Shown piece by piece: positions 16,914-24,606 of a stretch of DNA of 64,000 nucleotides. Every line of letters starts with the position of its first letter. Positions within the stretch are counted from its first letter, which is position 1. The notes beneath the pieces were generated by a model. That model saw nothing but the letters and a program-made list of their open reading frames with translations, had not been told where the DNA came from and searched no databases. This DNA comes from Bacillota bacterium (GTDB lineage: Bacteria > Bacillota > Bacilli > Alicyclobacillales > SLC66). A program made the position numbers and the translations under genes. The DNA lies in contig JAKACV010000001.1 of the NCBI GenBank assembly GCA_021821085.1, positions 56,977 through 120,976 on the forward strand, read 5' to 3'.

Positions 16914-18251
16914 TTATGCATCGCGCGTATCGATATGAAAATACTCAAGTGCTTCCGCAACGAGCGACTGCGTTCCGATAATAGCAAGTAGCCCTTTTTC
17001 ATCCAGCCCTTCTAACGCCAGCGAAATAGCTTCTTCCAGATCAATTGCAGCGTGTACCGTGACAAATTGAGCAGCGAACGTTTGCGCATCTGCGCTAAAA
17101 GTCAAATGTTTATTTTTAATCTTTGGCAACCATAATCCCTGACTAAGCGGTGCAAGTACACTAAGAAATCCGCGATAATCTTTGTCACTTGGCACAGCGC
17201 TAATCAGGTGAAGACGTGAATATGTCATCATGCCAAGCACTTCACGCACATACTCCGCGCTCTCCCGATTGATCGCTCCATCAATCAATACCTTTGGTGA
17301 ACCCGGAATCACTTGGCATCTTCCCGGAATCGAAACATCCAGCAGCGCCTGTCTCACTTTCGCGAGATCAAGTGTCCCCCCGACAACCCACTCGGCTGTA
17401 GCCATGGCAACAGCCGCGTTATCCACTTGATGCCTGCCCAACATGCGCAATTCTAATGCTCGATAGTGCTGCTGAGCAGTTATCACAGACAACCGCGTCC
17501 CTTGCGCACTTGTTTCGACATCTTGCACCCAAAAGTCGGTATTCAACTCGCGCAAGACCTTTCCTTCTTTGCGCCCTTCGTCCCTCAAAATTGAAAGCGC
17601 CGGCTCCACCTGATAGCCAACCACGACCCCCATCAGTTCAGGGGTCATGATGCCCGCCTTATTGTTCGCAATCTCTGAGATATGCGCGCCCAGTTGCTCC
17701 GGATGTTCGTATAAAACTGGCGTAATGACCGCCAATTCCGCATGAAGTGCATTGACATCATCATAGCGCGCCCCTCGACCAAGCTCAATCACATTGATGT
17801 TCGTGCGCATTTCTGCAAAATATAACATCGCCACCACTGCGGTAATGCCGACTGGACCAAAATATTCATGCGGAGCCATCACACGTTGAATCTGCTCTAA
17901 CGGTCCCCGAATACGCTCTAGCAACCGCATGAAATCAGCTTCCGAAATCGCTTTGCGATTCACCCGAATACGCTCTGTAAAATCAAGCAAATGAGGACTG
18001 GTGAATAGCCCCACTCGATACCCCTGTTGTTCGAGTATTTGTGCAATCATCCGTGAAGTGGATCCCTTGCCTTTACTACCAGTTATCTTGATATTACGCT
18101 GTAGGCGATCAGGAGATCCAATATTATCCAACAAATGTCTGATGTGCAAAGGATTGCGCGTGTCACGGTCTAAGCCGTCAACACGATAGGGCTTAGACTG
18201 CGTATAACTTGAAAACACATATGATACAGCATCATAAAACCGCGTAAACAC
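16914..18251 (-). CDS. FolC-like Mur ligase family protein
   Basis: 445 residues with the Mur ligase ATP-binding motif (TGSKGKGSTS, near 57-66), TSPHLLDFTERI as in folylpolyglutamate synthases, and a MLGRHQVDNAAVAMA segment. It departs from FolC at conserved sites: IELGRGARYDDVN replaces the GLGGRLDATN type motif, and IDGAINRES replaces DGAHNP, losing the histidine. So ATP-dependent amino-acid ligation is likely, but folate polyglutamylation is not assured. It lies between two class B PBPs in the same direction, 17 bases after the upstream PBP, inviting a cell-wall role. The start is a GTG with AAGGAG upstream. Confidence 0.7.
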   Translation of the reverse strand: MFTRFYDAVSYVFSSYTQSKPYRVDGLDRDTRNPLHIRHLLDNIGSPDRLQRNIKITGSKGKGSTSRMIAQILEQQGYRVGLFTSPHLLDFTERIRVNRKAISEADFMRLLERIRGPLEQIQRVMAPHEYFGPVGITAVVAMLYFAEMRTNINVIELGRGARYDDVNALHAELAVITPVLYEHPEQLGAHISEIANNKAGIMTPELMGVVVGYQVEPALSILRDEGRKEGKVLRELNTDFWVQDVETSAQGTRLSVITAQQHYRALELRMLGRHQVDNAAVAMATAEWVVGGTLDLAKVRQALLDVSIPGRCQVIPGSPKVLIDGAINRESAEYVREVLGMMTYSRLHLISAVPSDKDYRGFLSVLAPLSQGLWLPKIKNKHLTFSADAQTFAAQFVTVHAAIDLEEAISLALEGLDEKGLLAIIGTQSLVAEALEYFHIDTRDA

Positions 18252-18268
18252 TTGGCTCCGCTCCTTAT

Positions 18269-20173
18269 TTATGGGTGCGTGGATTTAGATTTTGCCTTTG
18301 CCGCATTTTGCGCTTGCTGTGCAAAGTAGGCGTCAATCACTGTCTTTGCCATTGGCGTAGCCGCCCGAAAACCTTCTCCTGTGACATTTGGAATGACGGC
18401 TGCAACTGCAATCTGCGGATTTTTATAAGGGGCGAACCCGATAAACACTGAGTTGTTACGCCCTGGAATCCCGCTTTCTGCCGTCCCTGTTTTCGCCGCC
18501 ACATTGATCGGATCATTGCCAAAGAAATAGGTGGCAGTCCCCAATGTGCCATGCGTCGCAAGTTCCATCCCTTGCTTAATCAGATTGATATAAGTCGGGT
18601 TCACATTCACCTTATCAATTAAATGGGGTTGAAATACTTTGACGACGTGTCCTGATGGAGATATAATCTCATGTACCATTTGCGGTTGATAGCGATATCC
18701 GCCATTTGCGATGGTTGCAACATACGTCGCCATCCCTATGGTTGAGTACGTCTCTTCTTGTCCAATCGCAGCGGCAGGAAGATCATATAATGTCGGTGGG
18801 TTTGCAATCGTCACATAGCCAGTCGCTTCACCTGGCAAATCAATTCCAGTTGGGCTGGTCAACCCAAATTGCTTACCCATGGATGAGATCTGCTTCAGTG
18901 CCGTGACACGCGGTCCAGTTAACCAAGACTCAATGTTTTGCGGTGGATTATTGACATTAAAATGCCCCATGTCGAGTCCCACCTGATAAAAATACGTATC
19001 ATCTGATACCTCTAAGGCTTCACGTAAACCAATAACGCCAAATCCAGCTTGATTCCAGTTTTTCATATAATAAGTCCCAATTTGCAGTCCACCGGTGTCA
19101 TTCACCTTCAGCGAAGGGGTTATTTCATGATTCATCAAAGCTGCAAAGGCAGTCAGTGGCTTCTCCGTAGAACCAGGCATATAGAGGCCAGCGATCGCGG
19201 TATTCAGTCCTGCATCATTTTGCAGAAAGCTCTGATAGTGTTGAGAGGAGATCCCGCCCACCCACCACTGCGGTTTATATGTCGGATAACTCGCCATCGC
19301 AAGAACAGCGCCCGTATGAACATTTAGCACAACAATCGTCCCAGAATACACGTTAGATTCGCCTAACGCATGCAAATAGTTAATCCGATAAATCAGCGCT
19401 TGCTCCGCTATCTTTTGAAGCGGTCCATCCAAATTCAACACGAGGTTATTCCCTGCATGCGCAGGTACATGGATCGTCCCCCCGGTCAAAGGCACCCCCG
19501 CTGGGTTGACCGGGATTTTCTCCGCTCCGGATTTCCCTCGCAGTACACTTTGATACTGCTCCTCTAGACCTGACAAACCAACCAAGGAATTTGGATTGTA
19601 CCCTTGGCTTGCGTACTGGGATGCTTGATTTTGGGGAATCGACCCAATATAGCCAATCTCATGTGCAGCCTCATAGCCTTTTGGATAAACCCGTACAGGA
19701 GTGGTAATCATAGTGATACCTGGCAAAGAGTTGCGATGTTCTGCCACATAAGCTAATTCGACTGGTGTAGCATTTTGAACTAATGTCACAGTTGCAAATC
19801 CGGGTTTTGACGTCGTCATATCATATAGCAACTTCTTAGCCGGAATCTTCAACACAATCGACAATTTTTTAGCAATTAACGAAGCAGAGGCGAGATCATT
19901 TGGATACCTGACAAAAACGATATTAAAATCTGCCTTGTCCGCGGCCAACACTTGACCTTGACTATCATAAATCCAACCCCGTGGTCCTGGGATTGGAATC
20001 GTATCGTAGTTTTGCACCGAAACTTGCGATTGAAATTGCTGATTTTCTGTAATTTGGATATAGCCTAACCGCACCAAAAGTGTGGCACTAGCCAACACGG
20101 TGACGAGAAACATGCCCTGGATACGCCTTGGTACGCGACGTTTCACCGGACGCTCTTCGCGCCGAACACTCAC
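18269..20173 (-). CDS. Class B penicillin-binding protein, PBP2/MrdA type
   Basis: 634 residues: a basic cytosolic leader, one membrane helix (about 20-42), a pedestal region and a transpeptidase domain with Ser335-T-E-K338, S390-D-D and K561-T-G. The S-x-D form of the second motif and the DTYFYQVG sequence following it are characteristic of the PBP2 (elongation, SpoVD-independent) subgroup. There are no PASTA domains. The start is GTG at 20173. It heads a probable three-gene operon (this PBP, FolC-like, PASTA PBP) carried by the yhbH intervening element. Whether it is redundant with a chromosomal PBP2 cannot be seen here. Confidence 0.9.
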   Translation of the reverse strand: MSVRREERPVKRRVPRRIQGMFLVTVLASATLLVRLGYIQITENQQFQSQVSVQNYDTIPIPGPRGWIYDSQGQVLAADKADFNIVFVRYPNDLASASLIAKKLSIVLKIPAKKLLYDMTTSKPGFATVTLVQNATPVELAYVAEHRNSLPGITMITTPVRVYPKGYEAAHEIGYIGSIPQNQASQYASQGYNPNSLVGLSGLEEQYQSVLRGKSGAEKIPVNPAGVPLTGGTIHVPAHAGNNLVLNLDGPLQKIAEQALIYRINYLHALGESNVYSGTIVVLNVHTGAVLAMASYPTYKPQWWVGGISSQHYQSFLQNDAGLNTAIAGLYMPGSTEKPLTAFAALMNHEITPSLKVNDTGGLQIGTYYMKNWNQAGFGVIGLREALEVSDDTYFYQVGLDMGHFNVNNPPQNIESWLTGPRVTALKQISSMGKQFGLTSPTGIDLPGEATGYVTIANPPTLYDLPAAAIGQEETYSTIGMATYVATIANGGYRYQPQMVHEIISPSGHVVKVFQPHLIDKVNVNPTYINLIKQGMELATHGTLGTATYFFGNDPINVAAKTGTAESGIPGRNNSVFIGFAPYKNPQIAVAAVIPNVTGEGFRAATPMAKTVIDAYFAQQAQNAAKAKSKSTHP

Positions 20174-20323
20174 ACTCTTAGCCCCCTTGGTCTACCTACT
20201 TGGTTGATCCATTCATTGTACCGTAACTCTATGAGACTGTCATGGAACTACCCTATAGTTTCCCAATGAAACTTGTAACAAGAATGTGTCGATGCTCACG
20301 AAAGCGACAATCCGCATGTAATC

Positions 20324-21505
20324 CTATATATGACGTACATTCCTAAATACATTCACACTGGCGATCACCAGAATGAAAAGGGTCCCCGCGACAAAAACGA
20401 CAGGCATTGCAATCACCAACGGGCCAAGCAATGGCGGCAACACCGCAACCCCTACGTTCGAGGCCATACTAAATCCTGCCGTTTGCACACCTGCTCCACG
20501 CGTCTCGCGCGCCGCTTCCGCCGTTGTACTAAGCGCAAGCGCGTAACACCCGTTCCCAAATATTCCTAGAAACAAGAAAATCAACTGTAATACACCCGCA
20601 GTAACGGTCCAAACCCCTGTGAATTGCAAAACCACGAAGAGACTGAGTATCGTGGTCAACACAATCAGAATCTCCTGCCAAATTCCTGACCGACCAAGAA
20701 AGTCTGCCAACACAGGAAAGAGAATCGCCCCAATTCCCGAGCCAAGAAACGTAAGCGCAGTGAGTGTGGCGCCGAGTTGCGCCGCATTTGCCACATGCAA
20801 ATGGAGAAGCGCACTCACTGCAACACCGCCAAACATGACACTCGTTGCAGCAATAGACAACCCCACCCACCACCATCGCGGCGAACCAAAGACAATTCTC
20901 TCCACACCTGAAACAGGTTCGTCAAACCGCTGCACCTGATTCAGTGACAAAAACAAAAGGACTCCAACCACTGCATTCACGATCCATACCGCCACGAGCG
21001 TACCCGTATAGCCAAATCCGTGCAAAAGCGTAGGTCCCATATAGGCCCCCGCCGCCATCCCGAAAAACAGCATGCCAAGCGTAAAACCCGTCAACGTCTT
21101 CACATGTGTCAGGTGAACCTGACGGACAACCGCTCCTACAGGTGAAATCAGGAGAGGATAGGCAATCGCCGCAATCGCTTGCGCCACCATGAACCAACTG
21201 TAGGAAGGCGCAAAAATGCGCCCAAGAAGCCCGACAAAGGAGAGGACGATCGCCGTTCGCAACACAGGCGCAATTCCATCTTTCCTGGCCCACCATGCGG
21301 CTGGCATACTAAAGAGAATCATTGCAAATCCATAGAGTGATAAAAACATCAGAATCGAACTCAGCGATGCATGCAGATTACCAATCAACTCCGGCACCAT
21401 CGGTGCCATAACGAACCACGCGGCCCCGACTGTAAATGCAAATACCACATAGGCAATAACAAAGAACAGCGGTGCAGAACGTTCTCTTTGCGATGTTCGT
21501 ACCAT
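20324..21505 (-). CDS. MFS transporter
   Basis: 393 residues with about twelve hydrophobic helices. A basic WARKDGI loop follows helix 2, at the place of the family's loop 2-3 motif, and NQVQRFDEPVSGVERI forms the central cytosolic loop. It begins MVRTSQRERSAPLFFVIAYVVFAF. Substrate unknown; the fold is of the small single-component facilitator type, such as nitrate/cyanate or drug exporters. GAGGAGG precedes the ATG. It is cargo of the yhbH element, lying between the PBP2-type gene and the small 66-residue gene. Confidence 0.82.
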   Translation of the reverse strand: MVRTSQRERSAPLFFVIAYVVFAFTVGAAWFVMAPMVPELIGNLHASLSSILMFLSLYGFAMILFSMPAAWWARKDGIAPVLRTAIVLSFVGLLGRIFAPSYSWFMVAQAIAAIAYPLLISPVGAVVRQVHLTHVKTLTGFTLGMLFFGMAAGAYMGPTLLHGFGYTGTLVAVWIVNAVVGVLLFLSLNQVQRFDEPVSGVERIVFGSPRWWWVGLSIAATSVMFGGVAVSALLHLHVANAAQLGATLTALTFLGSGIGAILFPVLADFLGRSGIWQEILIVLTTILSLFVVLQFTGVWTVTAGVLQLIFLFLGIFGNGCYALALSTTAEAARETRGAGVQTAGFSMASNVGVAVLPPLLGPLVIAMPVVFVAGTLFILVIASVNVFRNVRHI

Positions 21506-21567
21506 TTCTCTAAACCTCCTCGCATTTGTCTATTTTATGACGATACCATGAAAGCAGATAAATGAAA

Positions 21568-21768
21568 CTAGTTCGACTGCCCCTGATCAAGATTTATTTG
21601 ACTTGCTATGCGAATTGCAAGATCAAGCAGTCGATCTACCCATTGAGCCCCATTTTTATCCTGTAATAAAACCCACTCTCTTTGCGCATCGAAAGAAAGA
21701 TGAGCTACTTCCAAAGAATCAATTTCAATGAGACTATTGCCCATTTGGTATCTAAGTCGCTCTTTCAT
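21568..21768 (-). CDS. Small protein of unknown function next to the recombinase
   Basis: 66 residues, acidic, predicted strand-strand-helix (SLIEIDSLEVAHLSF, WVLLQDKNGAQWVDRLLDLAIRIASQI). AGGTGGGGG lies a few bases before the ATG, so translation is well supported. It is divergent from the large serine recombinase with only ~100 bases between starts. By position and size it is a candidate recombination directionality factor (SP-beta's SprB is also a ~58-residue protein near sprA). That is inference from location only; no sequence similarity is recognised. Confidence 0.55.
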   Translation of the reverse strand: MKERLRYQMGNSLIEIDSLEVAHLSFDAQREWVLLQDKNGAQWVDRLLDLAIRIASQINLDQGQSN

Positions 21769-21870
21769 TTTTTCACCCCCACCTCTCTATACTATGAAAA
21801 TATGCGCTACTTCTGTCTGTTGAAATAATCGCAGTGCGCGCCGCGTAAAGTGTCAAGAGGAGGAATACAG

Positions 21871-23415
21871 ATGGCCATCTATCCGACAGGTCTGCATACT
21901 GTCGCCCTATATTTACGAAAATCTCGTGCGGATCTTGAGTCCGAGAAACGTGGAGAAGGGGAGACTCTCTCAAAACACAAACGCGCCCTCTATGCCCTCG
22001 CAGCAAAATACGACTATGTCATTAGCGATATTTATGAGGAAATTGTTTCAGGCGAACGGATCATCGATCGACCCGCGATGCAACGTCTCTTACAGACGGT
22101 CGAACTAGCACGCTATCAAGCCGTTTTATGCATGGACGTAGATCGACTAGGTCGAGGCAATATGATCGATCAAGGCATCATTCAAGATATCTTCAAACAA
22201 TCGCGAACGCTCATCATTACGCCACGCAAAGTCTATGATTTACAAGATGATATGGATGAAGAATGGAGCGAATTTGAAGCGTTTATGGCACGCCGCGAGT
22301 TAAAGATGATCACGCGCAGAATGCAGCGTGGTCGCCGTCAAAGCGCTCTTGAAGGCAAGAGTATCAGCCGCAAACCACCTTATGGCTATCTTCGCGATCA
22401 TACGCTCCATCTTCACCCCAACCCTACCACCGCTCCGATTGTCAAGATGATCTTTGCACTCGCAGCACAAGGCCACGGTGCAAAACGCATCAGCACTCAT
22501 CTTACAAAACTCGGAATCAAATCCCCAAGTGGAAAGGATTATTGGGATCGCTCCACGATCGATTCCATCTTAAAAAATCCAGTCTATCAGGGACATATTC
22601 GTTGGGGACATTACCGCTACCAAAAAACGACAAATGGCAAAACAGGGTATACTCGATCGCTCGCAGAAGAGCAGACAACGGTGATGAAATATCATGCGCA
22701 TGAACCACTCGTTGATCACGCGCATGTTGCAAAATATCTCGCTCATGTGAGCCATCATCCAAGCGTCCCATCCAATAAAACCTTGGCAAATCCCTTGGCC
22801 GGACTCATCACATGTGTAAGATGCGGCCGGGCCATGCTGCGCAAAAAGACGTACAATCGGCCACATCATCGTTTAGTCTGCACGACTCCTAGCTGTCTGA
22901 CAAAAGGAACACATTTTGAATATGTCGAGCGATCTATCACCCAAACCTTACAATCCGTGTTGGCTGGCATCCATTTGCAGCCCGAAAGGCTACAAAAAGC
23001 CCTCGCGGTCAGTCAACCTAAGCCAGACTGGGTCGAACACCAGATTGCACAATTACAAGCATCAATCTCACAAAACGAAAAGCAATTGGCTCATTTACAC
23101 GACATACTCGAGCAGGGGATATACAACATTGCGACATTTGACGCGCGGCGAAATTTGCTTTTACAACGGCTGCAAGATCTTGATCATGAAGTACAAAAGG
23201 CACGACACGAGGCAACTCACAAAGCGCATACTTTGCCTATCCCACACGTTGTGCACACCACTGCACTCAGTCCATGGGACTTATATCAAAACGCATCCAC
23301 CAACGAACTGAAAAATGAACTGTTAAAGCTTTTCATCCTTCGCATCACGTATCGTAGAGAAAAAGAATGGACACAACCCGATCACTTTGAATTACACATT
23401 TCTCTGCGCTTTTGA
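21871..23415 (+). CDS. Large serine recombinase, SprA-like
   Basis: 514 residues. The resolvase-type catalytic domain shows Ser18 in VALYLRKSRAD and the D-R-L-G-R-G motif near residue 90. The EKRGEGETLSKHK segment resembles SprA of SP-beta and related phage integrases. A recombinase domain (about 170-290) follows, then a zinc ribbon (CVRCGRAML, then CTTPSC, about 312-345), then a coiled coil (about 390-450). Such enzymes integrate or excise DNA between short attachment sites. The ATG at 21871 has GAGGAGG at 7 bases; an earlier ATG overlaps that site. It ends 26 bases from the right core repeat in yhbH, so it is the probable excisionase of this element. No convincing sigma-E or sigma-K promoter could be assigned by eye. 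Confidence 0.93.
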   Translation: MAIYPTGLHTVALYLRKSRADLESEKRGEGETLSKHKRALYALAAKYDYVISDIYEEIVSGERIIDRPAMQRLLQTVELARYQAVLCMDVDRLGRGNMIDQGIIQDIFKQSRTLIITPRKVYDLQDDMDEEWSEFEAFMARRELKMITRRMQRGRRQSALEGKSISRKPPYGYLRDHTLHLHPNPTTAPIVKMIFALAAQGHGAKRISTHLTKLGIKSPSGKDYWDRSTIDSILKNPVYQGHIRWGHYRYQKTTNGKTGYTRSLAEEQTTVMKYHAHEPLVDHAHVAKYLAHVSHHPSVPSNKTLANPLAGLITCVRCGRAMLRKKTYNRPHHRLVCTTPSCLTKGTHFEYVERSITQTLQSVLAGIHLQPERLQKALAVSQPKPDWVEHQIAQLQASISQNEKQLAHLHDILEQGIYNIATFDARRNLLLQRLQDLDHEVQKARHEATHKAHTLPIPHVVHTTALSPWDLYQNASTNELKNELLKLFILRITYRREKEWTQPDHFELHISLRF

Positions 23416-23436
23416 CGCCCGTTGTGGGCAACCTGC

Positions 23437-24459
23437 TTAGCTGTATTGATTAATCTCACCATACCCAAAGACGTTACACACATCCATGAGCTCTGTGACC
23501 AATTTGACACAACGCTCATTGTCAGAGGATAAATTGTCTCCATCCGAGAAATGAAAAGGATAGATATTGTACAATTGCGGCGAGTAGCGAGCATCGATCA
23601 GATTTAGCGCAAGCTGATAGGCTGACGAGCAGATCGTTCCGCCGCTTTCACCTTTTGTAAAAAACTCGTGTTCAGTGACGAGTTTCGCTTCTGTATGGTG
23701 TGCAATGAATTCAATGCCCACATGTTCATACTTAGTACGCAAAAAGCGCACCATCCAGAAGTAAAATGTCCGAGCGATATACTTCTCAAATGTGCCCATG
23801 GATCCAGATGTGTCCATCATCGCGATCACGACCGCTTGCGACCGCGGCACCTGCACATCATCCCATGTTTTATAGCGCAAATCCTCCGGAGTAATCGGAT
23901 GCAAACTGGGATGCCCCAATCGCGCATTACGTTTTAGCGTTTCAAGGATCGTTCGCTTTTTATCGATATTGCTCTGTAGCCCCTTCTTCCTTATGTCGCG
24001 AAATTCAACATCTTCGACAACCAGTTGATCTTGAGATTTTTGTACAAGATAAGGAAGTTCTAGTTCCGCAAACAACACTTCTTGAATCTCATCGACAGAA
24101 ACCTCCGCCTCATAATAATCGACGCCCGGTTGATCTCCCGCACCCTCACCTTGCCCTGGACCTTTGGGGTTCCCTGGCTGTGGGTCACGTGCAATCACAT
24201 CGCCTACCGCCGCATCACCGTCACCTTGACCTGCTTGTTGACTTTTATTGTAATTAAAGCGAAACCGATATTCATCGAGCGAACGAATGGGGACTTTCAC
24301 AATCTGCCTGCCATCTGTCATAATGATGCTCTCTTCACTCACGAGATCAGGTAGATTATTGCGGATGGCCTCTTTCACCTTTTGTTTATGCCGCGCTTGA
24401 TCCTGCTGTCCCTTGCGGTGAAGGGACCAGTCGTCTTGACTTAGTGTAAATACTCCCAT
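23437..24459 (-). pseudogene. yhbH: 5' part of yhbH (DUF444), interrupted by the element
   Basis: 340 codons starting [28 protein letters not shown], closely following Bacillus YhbH (YeaH/DUF444). The C-terminal half has a von Willebrand A-like fold with the [10 protein letters not shown] metal-site motif, [13 protein letters not shown] and [14 protein letters not shown]. The frame ends [13 protein letters not shown], one codon after the 10-bp core, and lacks the final 49 residues, which are found at 14576-14427. I chose the ATG at 24459, with GAGGTGAG before it, over an upstream ATG at 24552. In Bacillus yhbH is a mother-cell sporulation gene co-regulated with prkA. The stump may be made but probably lacks its last helix until excision. 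Confidence 0.93.
23442..23451 (-). repeat. Attachment-site core, right junction
   Basis: Second copy of the 10-bp core TGTATTGATT (+ strand), again covering codons for Asn-Gln-Tyr plus one base on the coding strand. Beyond it the sequence departs at once from yhbH and reads AGC then a TAA stop. Confidence 0.8.
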
Positions 24460-24606
24460 GTCTCTCACCTCTTCGGATAGTTGCGTAAGGCAATTGGTAG
24501 AGATACGAGCAGGGCGTGAGTCATTCGACACACACCCTGCATTGCCATCCACCTAACACTTCATAATCCATAGCCAATTTCCGATCAGCTATCGGATTCA
24601 TTACAC

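Larger units (their letters stand above)
14576..23451. mobile_element. 8.9-kb intervening element splitting yhbH
   Basis: The DNA between the two halves of yhbH is bounded by directly repeated 10-bp cores (14576-14585 and 23442-23451); core to core is 8866 bp. It encodes, from left to right, a PASTA-type class B PBP, a FolC-like Mur ligase, a second class B PBP, an MFS transporter, a 66-residue protein (all leftward) and a rightward large serine recombinase ending 26 bases from the right core. Joining the halves at the core gives a continuous 388-codon YhbH (392 in B. subtilis) and restores prkA-yhbH-spoVR. No phage structural, replication or lysis gene is present. The architecture is that of sporulation intervening elements; excision itself is inferred. 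Confidence 0.85.

Noticed and set aside
21769..21870. Sigma-E or sigma-K promoter for the recombinase
   Set aside because: I looked for CATA-type -10 elements with proper -35 boxes and found none convincing by eye; expression timing stays open.
14576..23451. Element as a classical prophage
   Set aside because: Apart from the recombinase there is no phage-like gene; all other frames are wall or transport proteins.
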